DNA from: Naematelia aurantialba
Lineage: Eukaryota > Basidiomycota > Tremellomycetes > Tremellales > Naemateliaceae
Assembly: GCA_021527695.1 (NCBI GenBank)
Contig: JAKFAO010000007.1
Location: forward strand, 868,001-932,000
Reading direction: 5' to 3'
Length of the DNA: 64,000 bases
Shown: positions 30,417 to 41,408 of the stretch, piece after piece
Position numbering within the stretch: position 1 is the first letter of the stretch
Layout: every line of letters starts with the position of its first letter
The notes under the pieces: model-generated
The model's input: the letters and a program-made list of their open reading frames with translations, nothing else
Database searches by the model: none
What the model was told of the DNA's origin: nothing
Program-made: the position numbers and the translations under genes

Positions 30417-33005
30417 TGGCAAAGGTCCATGCGCAAATGCGTCGAGGGGAGGAATGACGCGCCGCACGACGCACGACGGACACGCCAAATGATCCCCGCG
30501 CATTACGGCCGCACCGCCGATCGGAAACGATTCCGGCCTCAACGGGAGGGGGGGGGATTGGTTTGTGGTTAAGAGGCGGCAATGCACGGCAGTGACGGAG
30601 AGCGGGCTGGTGATGCCAGCAGCAACCACGAGAGATAGCATGGCCCCCGACGACGTCGGCGGCGGGATGAAAGGGATGCAAACCATGTATGTAGTGGACG
30701 AGTTGGGTGGGAATCTGAACCTAGAAAGCGCGAGCACTGGGCATCCGGTTCACGAGTGGGTGATGCCAAAGGGAGGGTCTATCGCGACCCTCGCCCATCA
30801 CAAAGGCAGACTGGACCAGCCTCGGCATGGTCCAATGTCCGCCAGTCGCCGTGCCCAGCATACCCCCCCCCCCAGCGCACCGATCCAGCGAATCCATTCC
30901 AGCACGCGACGCCACAAGAGCCACCCCCCAAAGGTTTGGACAGAGACCCACCTTTTGATCCCGCCTTGTTTCTATTGCTTCATCGATCTGGCCGGTTGTG
31001 ATTGATGTCCCGTGTTGGTAGAGGAGAGAGGGTAGGTCGTATTGTGCGTCGAGGTGGTGGTCGATATTATAAAAGCGGCGAGCGTCGAGATGGTCGGAAA
31101 CGAGTCGAGTGATGAGAAAAGCAAGTGAAAAAGCTTCTTGCTTTGAAAAGGAGAATGGGTTCGGGCGAGACGGCACGGACGGATTATATGGAATAAGAGT
31201 GAAGCGAGTGGGCGGTGGGAGGTGGGAACAATGTGGTTCGGGGATAGGGGGGGCTTTGTTGGGTGAGACTCGTCAAGTGGTATGCGTGTTCCCGCTTTCT
31301 TGTTTTTCTCAATGGCGGCCGGGGGGGGGGGGGGATTGTAATAAGCCTACTAAGCCTTGGGGATCCACCGAAGACGGGGGTGGTGTAGCCCAAAACGCCC
31401 AGCCGGTAGATTCGGTAAAGGGTTTGCTCCGGTTTTGCATTCTCCGGGTTCGCCATTCAGGCAGAGAGGGGAGGGCAGGGGCCTGCAGGGCAACGGCAGC
31501 AGGGGGAGGGAGTGATCGGTGTCAGGGCCACGTACGCCAGTCCCTGAAAGCGGACAGCGGGAAAACCCAACGCCATCTTTTTTCGTTGCCCGGGACAACT
31601 ACGGCCGCCCGAAGAGCTGGGAGAAGAGGGAAAACTCTACTTGGACCCCTCATGACTTGCACTTCGGACAATGGCTGCATGCCTTCCGAAAACGGGTAAA
31701 GGCCGCGCTGGCTTGCTCCCGCGCGTCGCAGCTTTTCTCCTCAGGCTACAACCCGACCACCCCACCGCAGTCACCCTTGGCCCCTTGCAAACCCCTCTGG
31801 CAGCGCAGGTTCATGCAGCTAGGAAAAATCACGGATGCTGCGTGTTATTCCGACTCGATGCATTCCCCGCCAGTCGAAACAAACACGAGCCAACCGCGGG
31901 GTCAGCACAGCATGCATGCACTGCCGCGCGTCTATGGGATGCGATTTCAGAAATAACAACCGAGCACCGAAACCGCCGAGATATTTTTTTCAGTGGCGTG
32001 CGACCGAGTGGAGCACGAGCATCCGGGGCGCGACCACGGCCCAAGCAGTTGGAGCAGAGGCCAGACGCAGAGAGCACAGCGACATGGTCTTACGAGCCGG
32101 TGCGTCGGAGTCGCTCCCGCGGCTCCGTTCGGCATAGACATAAGCTGGGAAAATGGGAGAGTCAAGTGCATCCCCGTCGGCCCGGGGATCCGACCGCAAA
32201 TGGGCAGCGCCACGTCACCCGTTCTGGAGGGCCATGGGCCTATACAGCGAGAGCGACACGGACAAACGAGGCGGTCATGGTCTCTTGTGCTGCATGGAAA
32301 AGAGTGAAAATGAGGGCCCGGCAGACAATACGCCCCGTCCCATTGGACGGTAAACGGCGCTCCCGGCGTCCCGTGTTTCGCGGCGCTGGAGTATACGCGG
32401 GGCAGCCGATCAAAACGCGGTTGTCGCCTGCGTCAACAAGGTCAACATGGTTGCGTCATGAACCATGCGCCAGTAAATCATCGCTCTCGGCGAGACATAC
32501 GTAGAGTGAGGCGAGGGGACGGGAACGGAGAGACACCAGCGGTAGCTTCAGACGTCAGTGTTTGTGTTCCAGCGGGGGGGATTGTCGTTCCAGCCTTTTA
32601 GTATTTCACAGCATGAGTCATGCTTTCACGCGTCGACGCTTCGACCCGACAACCCGAACGTGAGGTTCGTAGCCACCTGTCACCGGCCACGGAATTGAGC
32701 AGCAAGATGGACGAAAGCAGATCGATCCGTTTTTAGCTTTAGCTTTTGCTTCCAGAGTTCAGGCGGCGGGCGGTGGGTGATTTTCCCGACATGCTCGTTC
32801 GGGGGGGCGCAGGGTGGCTCGTTCCCACCTCCCATGCTGGGTACGTGCTGTCCTCTCTCGTGTCTGCAGTCGTGCATCGCGGAGTACAGTCGATGGGCCG
32901 TCTTCAGGAGCGGCGTCGTGCACGGCTCGCAACTTTCCGTTGTCCCGGAACACCGGCGTTTGACCGGCCCGCAGTGTTCCGCCCCGGCTGCCAACTAGCT
33001 CGCTC

Positions 33006-33110
33006 TTGGGATGCAAGGAATTGGGGAGAAGGATTTTGGGGACGCAGGAGCTTTGGGATGCAGGATTTTGGGGATGCAAGGCCTGAGATGCAAGGATCGT
33101 GGGACGCAGC
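33006..33110. repeat. Degenerate G-rich tandem repeat
   Basis: Five to six units built on GGGATGCAAGGATTTTGGGG, length 13-20 bp, increasingly diverged to the right. Confidence 0.75.
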
Positions 33111-33277
33111 TGGACATGCATGGTCATGACACAGACGCTAGTATGGATGTTGGCTCGCGGGCTCGGCGGCGCTATAAGGATGCGCGAGGCCGGTTATCTC
33201 GCCATGTAACAGCCGGCACCGAGGGTTCAGCGGGGAGGTGGAGCGTTCCACGGTCAGGCTCTGCGCTACGCCTCGCT

Positions 33278-33360
33278 GGGGCTTTGGGGTTTGACATTTG
33301 GGGTTTGGGGTTTGAGGCGGGGTTGGGGACAGGCGACAGGGGCCGGGGATTTTGGGATGG
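33278..33360 (+). repeat. G-tract cluster, possible G-quadruplex
   Basis: At least eight runs of four G separated by 1-10 bases on the plus strand, including GGGGTTTGGGGTTTG. This satisfies the usual G-quadruplex pattern more than once over. Confidence 0.8.
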
Positions 33361-34075
33361 ATATTGGACAGGGGCGTTACAGCCTTCTCGTATCAGGACG
33401 TGAAGGACACTTCTGGTCATCGGCGGCCGTGGTCGCTGCGTTGTCGGTGTGCGCCGCAGTGTCAGTCACCGTTGAGGACAGCCCCAAGCACACAAAGAAC
33501 AATGTAGTCACCGTTGAGTCCGGCAGAACCTTGTCATTGAGTTTCAGGCGTGCACGGTTTGGGCGCCGGGAGGCAGAGTTAAAACGGTGGCCACGGCGAT
33601 CACCTCCCATCCCATGGTCACCTTCATCCATCTCTTGTTCCCATCGCTTCCAGTCGCGTTCCAAGCCACGGAGGCGCCTTGTCCGTCCGCGCCACACGCA
33701 TCCATGCGTCCACTCTAACGCTTGAATCATTCCTGAGCGGCCGGGCTCTTTTGGGTGCGGGGTCGATCCCGCCATTCCCGCATGCCACGCGCGGTCGAAA
33801 CCTTGCCATGGACGAACAAGGTTTCCAGCCCTTTAGTCCCGTCGTCCCAGTCCCGTCGTCGTACCGTCGTACCGTGGCGCCCCCTGTCGATCTATCGTCT
33901 GGTCACCAGACGTCGTGCATGACGTTGATGACATACTCAACGTGCATGTGCGTCATACGGTGCTAGTGCTGTGCCTCGGTGAGCGTTCGATTGGGGACTA
34001 GTGCTCGACGTGGTCGTCCCGAGATTGGGGAACTCGGTGCCTGGAGGTGCGCTGTCGCTGTCCCATGCCAAGTCT

Positions 34076-34112
34076 GCACTAGCACTAGCACCAGCACCAG
34101 CACTAGCATTAG
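34076..34112. repeat. Hexamer repeat (CACTAG/CACCAG)
   Basis: Six units alternating CACTAG and CACCAG. In an open frame they would encode Ala-Leu/Ala-Pro, but no gene is supported here. Confidence 0.85.
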
Positions 34113-35013
34113 AGAGACGCGGAGGAAGAAAGATGCAGCAAGACTGGTACAGACGGGAACAGGTGCGGTGGGTCGCGTCTATGATGGCGGACGCTGCTGT
34201 AACCTCCCGAACGTGACGACGTGACGACAAACGACTGACAAGCTTTGCTGATCCAATCACGTCAAGTGGAACCATGTGCGATAACCACGCAGCCCCAGCG
34301 CCGGTGTCTCGCCGTCGCTTGTTCGGCAAATCCCAAGTCGTCGTCGTCATTGACGGCTCACGCTGTCCACGCAGTCAACCGGCTTCTCGTGCTGAGCCGA
34401 ACTGCAACGAGCCGAGCGATCGTGGGTTAACTGGGCGAGCGGTGGACCGAGCTCATCTACTGCATGGGGTAGAGTTAGATTCTGGTTACGTGGGATTTAC
34501 AGTCCTATCGTGACCTGTCGTGACCGTGGACAGTTGGCAGGCTGTCTGGGTATCCTTGGTATACAAAACAGCGCCGTGTACGCCAGCTCGCCTTATGGAG
34601 CTCGTGTGGCGCTTGGCCAAGGCAGTGGTCGGATGCAAGGCAGGGTCAGATTGCTGGCTGGATCGGCGCGTCGGAACGGGTGCGGTGGTTCCACAGTGGG
34701 GATATCAAGTCTCGTCAATGTCGCCGAGCAGCATGTCCGTGTCGCCGTATCGCTGTCTCGCTGTCCCGTCTGAGCCCTATTGCAGTAACAAGGGTCCCAG
34801 TAACCAGTGCATGTCCGTAAGCCATGTAATATCAGCCGGACAACGCATACAGTAAAGGACAGCAGTCGTGCCTGATGTTTCACCCCGGCTCAAGACGTCT
34901 CAATTCGAGCAGCGACTGCCCGTTGATTACTGACAACTACTCGCTCACTCTCATTCACTCTCTATCGTCTGACCGCGAGAGAGTGGCCTGAGAGTGAGCG
35001 GTCTGGAGAAGCG

Positions 35014-36523
35014 ATGAACAGCCCGGTTCGGGTACACGAGCCGCTAGACCTCTCGCCCCTCCTCGCGGCGGAGCTGGCCCAGGAATAGTGAGTGCCGTGC
35101 CGTATCCGCCTCGCTTCTATTGTCACGCAGCATGTCCATGTCATGGGATGTGATGAGATACCATGGGCGCTTGTAGCTCGTGTTCGGTGCCCACTTTCCT
35201 CCTACGTTCCTCAAGAGCGTGTCCTCGGAGCCTGTGGAGGCGCCAACGATGCTGATGCTGACGCTGACGTTGACCGCCCCAGCGCGGCATTGCGAGCAGT
35301 CGCCAACTGCCCGACGGGGATCTACCTCGCGCCATCGGTGTCGACGCTCTTACAGTGGCATGGCGTGTTCTTCGTGCACCGTGGTCAGTTGCATTCCCAA
35401 CTTGGCTTGACGGTACCTCGCCTCCCTATCCCATCTCTCGCCGTTCCTATCTACAATACGGCGGTTGAGCTCCATTCGCAACGCCGTGTACGGGTGTAGC
35501 GCTGACCAGCGCAGGGCCGTACGCCGGTGCCGTCCTGAAGTTCACCCTGGCGTTCCCCGTGACCTACCCCCGCTCTGCGCCGACACTCAAGTTCGACAGT
35601 GCGGTCTACCATCGTACGTCGGTATGCCGTTGCTCTTCCTCTTGGCCGTCTGCTCTATCCTGTCCTTCCCGAGAGTCGTACAGCGCTATTCGCTGCCCTC
35701 TTCATGCCACCCGAGCTACAATGCTATTCCCCAGCCTCCTCATGCCATAGCCCATTCAGCAACACTAGCGTCCCCTTCCTCACGCCTCAACCCGCTCAGC
35801 AATGCCGTCGTCAGGCTTCCTACGCCTAGACTGCTCTCGGTCTTTGCTCCGTCTAACAATACGATGGCCACTGACAACGACAGCAATGGTCGATCCCCGG
35901 ACGCGGATATGGAGTCCAAGAGGCAAACTCGCGCATTGGCAGTGCGTCTCGCTCCATCCTGTGCAAGCCTGTCCAACGCGGCGGACACAGAGTCTGCGTG
36001 TTACTAATCACAGCGCTGACCATCCAGACCCCGGGTCCACCATGTTCCTCATCTGCTGCATGCGTTCAAAGCGAGCTTCAGGACCAAAGCGCTCGGCGAG
36101 GTGACCGAGGAAGAAGCAGTCAATAAACAGATCTGGTCGTACGTCCTTGCACGTTCTGTGGTCCCATCGCCCGCACACGACACACGTCTATCCAACTCGG
36201 TGACTGGCTGACAAGTTAGGCTGTATCACCACTCTTTGCAGACTTTCCTCAGCATGACAGCGCAGCGGTCGCTACACTCTACAGCGCGACACACTTTGTA
36301 CCCCGACACAGCGGCCGCTGCACCCAGCCAGAACGCGACACCGACAGCGACGATGACGATACCCCCGTCCACTCCGCCCCGCCAGCGCACCATATCAGGC
36401 CTCAGCTCGACCGGGAGTGCTGCTACATCTGAGCGGGATGAGGGCGTTGTGTTTAGGGAGATCGGGGACGAGGAGAGGGACAGGCTGTGGAAGCGCCTCG
36501 AGGCGAGCTACGGGGTAGTCTGA
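35014..36523 (+). CDS. AKTIP/FTS-like ubiquitin-conjugating enzyme variant
   Basis: Five exons: 35014-35087, 35283-35383, 35514 to about 35620, 36027 to about 36138, and about 36221-36523; the boundary between exons 3 and 4 is not settled because the best donor (GTACGT after TACCATC) leaves the wrong phase and an alternative (GTCGGT) fits. The UBC fold is clear: CPTGIYLAPSVSTLLQWHGV, FFVHRGPYAGAVLKFTLAFP, YPRSAPTLKFDSAVYH and HLLHAFKASFRT. I see no catalytic Cys after the strand that ends in VYH, which fits the inactive AKTIP/FTS group that works with Hook proteins in vesicle transport. A Ser/Pro-rich tail follows. An additional small exon in the 400-nt third intron is possible. Confidence 0.8.
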
Positions 36524-36901
36524 AGCGGGCTCGCGAATCGAGTTGGGGACGTGTGTTGTACCATGCAATAAGCCTGTCGTCGTCTATAATGTACGAGAAC
36601 CCTTCTACAATGTACGAGAACTCTTACCCGATCTCGAGCGATGGCATGTGTAAAAGCAGACGACGAAGCACTGAGCCATGCCAGGGAGAACACTCGGCGT
36701 CCGGCAAGCTCCGGCTGGAGGCGATTCATTGCGCACTCTATATATCGAATCGGTACTGTATATTGAAACTGCATTTTGTACTGTCATCTCGTCGATACAT
36801 CGACATCAGACGTATTACGAGAGCTATAGCCGTGCGTGTCGAGTCAGCCCGATTCTGTGGACAACTTCGCTCGGAACGTAGCCCGCACCGACAGCCAGGC
36901 C
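36524..36901. other. Intergenic, no gene seen
   Basis: About 380 bp between two plus-strand genes. Two short copies of a motif around TCTATAATGTACGAGAA lie at about 36586 and 36604. The frame is open upstream of the FYV10 ATG without another ATG. Confidence 0.5.
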
Positions 36902-39691
36902 ATGGCTCCATCCATCTCGTCGACCAACCCGGCGCTGATCCTCGAAGAGCCTCTGGTCCGCGTACGTTGCTTCCCTGCTCTTCCTCTAAGCTTGCCTCCC
37001 TGTTACCTTGTCTTGCCTCCCTGTTACCTGATCTTGCCTCCCCGCTCTTACGTTCGTCCCTGCTCGTACTGCACCAAGCACCTCGCAGCCTTCTTCCCCC
37101 GTTCGCTGTGCACTCTCGCCTTGACCTTTCACCCTGGCACACTCCGAGGTCACACCGGCTATCACATCGTCGATTATCATGTCGATAATCCTCTCCTCCT
37201 TCATCATGTCGACTACCAACCCTGTCCCATTCCGTCGACCAACCCTCGTCGCAATGCGCCGACCATCCCCTCTCCCTTTACGTCGACCAACCCCTGTCCG
37301 AAACCTCGGACCATCTTGGTACCTAAGCCGCCTTGTCATGCGTCCAGCTCGTGCACCCGAAGCTCAGTGCTGATCTCACTCGTAGACATCGTACGAGCTC
37401 CTGCGCCGTTCGCACCGCTCGGCACAGCGCCAGGTCGAGAAGGACTTTACAGCGATATCGGTATGTCACCCGATATCACCCTCTTCTCTGCCTCGGGATG
37501 CACCTCTTTCTCTTGCCCTTACCTGTCTACCCTGCGGCTGTTACTGCCGCCGGTGCTGCCGCCGGTGCTGCCGCAGCTCGGTCAGGCTGTTGTCGCTACC
37601 ATGGCAACAATCTAAACTCGTCCCTCCAGTAACCAAGAAGAGCACAAGGAGCTACGGCTGACCCGCCCAGACGGCTCTGAATGCGCTGATCAAGTCGGTC
37701 AAAGACAACTCGAGCTCGGGCAGAGGCGAGGAGAACCGCGAGGTCATTGTGAATAAGCTTGATGCAGTGGGCGATCGGGTACGGGGTCTCAAGCGCAAGG
37801 TATCATCTCCTTCCTCTGCTCATCGCGTGTCCTATCTACCCCTATAGTCATGTCCTCGGCTCCTATTTCCCTTTGTTGGCCATCTCCTCGTGGCCTATCT
37901 TTCTCCTGGTCAATTCCTCCCCGTGTGCTATCCATGCTTCTGCTCATATCCTCGTGCCTCTTCCTTCCCTCCATGCACCTCCTGGTGTCTCGTCTATTCC
38001 TCTCAACATGTTCCCTGTCTCCCATACGTCACCACATCTCCCCTGTCCTTCTCACTTCTCACGACACTCTCTCAGTCTGCTGCATCTTTATTGCTGTCAT
38101 CGTGACGTGCAGTCACTGACCATGCGCAGCTAGAAGACCTCCAGCCTCAGCCGGACCAGCCGTCCCCCCTGCGCGCACGACTCGCCTATCTGAACAAGCT
38201 CGCTGGACCTAGTGGCTCGTCAGATGAGATGGCCAACACCACGCTCGACCGGTACATGATCGATCACTTGCTCAGGGCCGGGAGGATCCAGTCGGCCAAG
38301 GCGCTCGCCGCGAAACAGGGTCTTGATGTGAGTCTGGCTTCTTCCTCGTTCGCCTCCCTGAGCCTCTTTGATCATTCTTCCCATCATCTTGATGCCGCAC
38401 GGCCACAACGACTTGCCCTTCTGTTTCGACGCCGGCGAAGGTCAGCTGAACATGACTCCCACAGGACCTCGTCGATGTCAAGCTGTTTGCCGAGCTGGCC
38501 AGGATCGAGTCCGGCTTCATGGACCGCCAGTCGGTCACTGACGCCCTCGCATGGTGTGGCGAGAACCGAGGGACACTCAAGAAGACCGGAGTACGTCTTG
38601 CCAATATCACCTGTGCCGTTGTGCCACCGCCTCTGGTGCTGCTTGCGTCGCTCTGCTTGCATCGCTCGTGCCGCTTGCCGCTCGCCGCTTGCTCACGCTG
38701 ATTTTCGTAGAACCAGGTCGAGTTTGTGCTGCGGCTCCAAGAATTCATCGAGTTATGCAGGCGACGGGATACTGCTGGCGCCATTGCCTACTCGCGGAAA
38801 CATCTCGCGACGTGGGCGCCGATGCACACGCGGGAGATACAGGAGGGAATGACCCTGCTCGCATTTGGTGAACGTACCGGGGTAGCATCGTATCGGGTGA
38901 GTTGTTGACAAGGCTTCTATCTCTTGAATCAATCCTGCCTTGACGTATCTTCAAATCGCCATAACGAATGGAATCGAATCGAGCGCTGACGACACCTTGC
39001 TGACAGAGGCTATACGACCGCGTTCGATGGGAACACGTGCGGGAGCGGTTCCGGGACACCTTTCTAAGCACGTACGGACTGCCTTCGCAGTCGCTGCTAT
39101 TGATGTCCCTCTGCGCTGGGCTGTCCGCACTGCGTCTACCGTCCTGCGTGCGATACCGAAGCCAGTCGGAACAGACCTCCAGCCCCCATATCCCCCTCCT
39201 TCCGGCCGCACCGCCACTCCATAATCTGGAAGACGTGCTGCTTCTTTCTCCGCACTCGGCGGCCATTACGCCGCACCTCACAGCGCCGATAGGGGGCGAC
39301 GCGTCGTCCCCGGCGGAAGACCTGCATACGCACCCCGACGCACAGGTGGGGAATGTCGACTGCCCGACTTGTGGCGAGGACGTCAAGGTGCTGGCGGCAG
39401 AAGTGCCCATGAGCCACCATGTCAACTCGACGATCGTCTGCCGCATCAGCGGAGCAGTCATGGACAGCGACAACGAGCCGCTGGCATTCCCGAACGGTTA
39501 TGTGTATTCTGCTAAAGTGAGTCGGCTGAGACAGTTGTGTTTTGTTGTTCTTGGTGGTGGTGGTGCAATGCTGATCGTTCTGTACTTAGGCACTGGCAGA
39601 GATGGCAAAGAACAATTTCGACGTTGTGGTGTGTCCGCGGACGAGGGAGAGCTGCGCCTTCTCAAAGCTCCGCAAAGTGTACATTTCGTAG
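36902..39691 (+). CDS. FYV10: GID/CTLH E3 ligase subunit FYV10/GID9 (MAEA)
   Basis: Eight exons in exact phase: 36902-36961, 37386-37460, 37671-37799, 38130-38327, 38465-38590, 38711-38896, 39007-39516, 39590-39691; 461 residues. The N-terminal coiled region has YELLRRSHRSAQRQVEKDF. LisH is LDRYMIDHLLRAGRIQSAKAL, CTLH covers DLVDVKLFAELARIESGF to CGENRGTLKKTGNQ, and CRA includes FIELCRRRDTAGAIAYSRKH. The degenerate RING has CPTC, the VPMSHHVNSTIVCRISG stretch and the end VVCPRTRE with FSKLRKVYIS. Together with its RING partner (Gid2/RMD5) this subunit forms the catalytic module that ubiquitylates gluconeogenic enzymes in yeast. Four of the introns are over 100 nt, the longest 424 nt. Confidence 0.94.
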
Positions 39692-39755
39692 ATTGTGTAT
39701 GTGATGATTACGATAAGACATGCCGTCCGAGGCTGCGTCAACACGTTACGAGTAG

Positions 39756-41123
39756 TTACTCGGCTGGCTCGCCAGCGAGGACAATCATGTTGAAGTTGAC
39801 GTCGTCGCCGGCTCGGTCAAAGTATTTTTCCTGCACGATCTTGGCCGTGTCCTGCGGCGACGAGCTCAGCATCAACACTGCAAGTTGGGGGTAGGGTGGA
39901 GCTCAGTGAGCATCAACACGGCCAGTTGGCGACACTGCTCAAGGCAAGCAGGGCTCACAAGGAGAAAGTCGGTACTTGCGCCGCGGTCGAATGGGCCGTC
40001 TCGGCCTCCGTCGAGCTCGACGATGCGCTTCTCGCTGTGCCGGGACGGGTCAGCGTGGGTCAGCAGAAGGGCGCAGATAAACGCACCCCTGGGCGTTGTC
40101 CGCCTCGACAAACGCGATAAAGTGCGTGTCGACGTCGAGGTCGGTCGGGACTGCAGACTGGCCGGTCTGGGCCGCAGAGGTATGTGCCTCGGAGAAGAAG
40201 GTCGATTCGTCGAGCAGCCTGGCGCGGTCGACGGCTGGGCCGTCAGCTACTTGGTCACGGGTAGCACGGGTAGCATGGGCGGAAGTCAAAGTGCGGAAGT
40301 GTCACGGGCAGCTTGGGCCGAATGGGCAAAAGTGATGCCCGCGACGAAGAAGGAGACAGAGGAAGGATAGAAGCGGGCCCATACCGCCAGTCCGAGACGA
40401 GTTGGAGGACGTACCGTCCAAAGCCAGAGACGCCCGCTTGAACTTGACCAGCGGACTGTCTGGCTTGAGCGCGTACGCGCCCCCGTCAGGCAGGTTGAGC
40501 AGGGCATGCAGCAGCCCTATCGACCCGCAGGCATTGGGGATCTGCGTTGGCGTATCAGCAAGCCTGCTTGCTTCGCTTCACCACTCCCCACTCCAAGGAA
40601 GGGCCACGTACAGTCTGCTTGATCCACCACACCCCCTCGCCGTCCCACTTGCCCTCTCCCGCTGCCTCCTCCTTCTCCCGCGCATCGCGCAACGCCCCCC
40701 GAGATGGAAAGAGCAGGAGCACGGCTTTGACGGGCTGGGGAGTGAACGACAGGAACTCGGGATCGAGGGACCACAGGTCTTGGAATGTCAGGGGGGACGA
40801 GGGGAGACCGAGCGCGCGCGACCACTGCGCGCATCAGCTTGCTTCTGCGCTGAATTTGAGCTTTGAGCGCTAGGCTTTGGGCTGCGACTCTGGGCTTCGG
40901 CTTTGCGCTGTGTGGTTTGGGCTGTGTGGTTTGCGCGCTGTGTTGGGGAAGTACGAGTATGTTGGCTTGGAAGCCAGAGTCCCGAGCCGCGAATCAGAGT
41001 CTTGAGCAGGACGTACGGTGTTGAAGACCTGTAGCCGATGGATCAGTACATGACAGCGTCGGCGGCAGTGAAGAGACAACGGACATCAGGAGACGCCTCG
41101 AGGGGGACCCATTTGGACGACAT
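39756..41123 (-). CDS. Ubiquitin carboxyl-terminal hydrolase, UCH family (Yuh1/UCHL3-like)
   Basis: Seven exons in phase: 41085-41123, 41017-41028, 40612-40824, 40415-40541, 40087-40246, 39959-40034, 39756-39851; 240 residues. The family start KWVPLEASPDVFNTW is assembled across a 12-nt exon. Active-site parts follow: the oxyanion Gln and nucleophile in KQTIPNACGSIGLLHAL, the His in DTHFIAFVEA and the Asp in RIVELDGGRDGP. The C-terminal FNMIVLAG is also conserved. UCH enzymes release small adducts and process ubiquitin precursors. Length matches the family (about 230 residues). The acceptor of the last exon was chosen because it alone keeps phase and the TDFLLDTAKIVQ helix. Confidence 0.92.
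41017..41028 (-). other. 12-nt internal microexon of the UCH gene
   Basis: Encodes Val-Phe-Asn-Thr between the 39-nt first exon and exon 3, flanked by CTACAG and GTACGT. Needed for the conserved N-terminal helix of UCH enzymes. Confidence 0.75.
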
Positions 41124-41408
41124 GCCGCGTTGGCGCCCGTTGCGCTCTCTGCGGTGTCAGACTGTTGAGCGGATGACACTGAACCGCACCGCGATACGAG
41201 CGCAGGTGACGAGTCGTCTGGACAGCCTCCACCTGGTGGCGACGTCGTGGACGGTCGAGTGCGAATCCCTAGCACGACGCCGCATGGCATTCAAGGTATC
41301 CAGACACACTGCATCACAAGCATCTAGACCACACTGTGCCGCTGCGTCCGAAGGGAAGCAGCGTCTGATACAACACTCTGATATATCACTACCAAACACT
41401 CTTGGCGA

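Larger units (their letters stand above)
29794..35013. other. Long gene-free block upstream of the cyclin gene
   Basis: 5.2 kb without supportable coding sequence. The largest frames (plus 31109-31699 and 31671-32504) are Arg/Ala-rich, match no family and show no plausible splice partners. The block contains runs of 15 G (30326-30340), 11 C (30863-30873) and 14 G (31321-31334), a CA-rich inverted repeat (30359-30416), a degenerate G-rich repeat (33006-33110), a G-tract cluster (33278-33360) and a hexamer repeat (34076-34112). A long regulatory region or non-coding RNA is possible. Confidence 0.6.

Noticed and set aside
31671..32504. 277-codon plus-strand open frame
   Set aside because: Composition is Arg/Ala/Ser-rich without any domain, and overlapping frames in other phases are of similar length. 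It looks like a chance frame in GC-rich DNA.
33290..33320. Interstitial telomere repeat (GGGGTTT units)
   Set aside because: Only two or three units are regular, and the spacing drifts at once. A G-tract cluster is the safer description.
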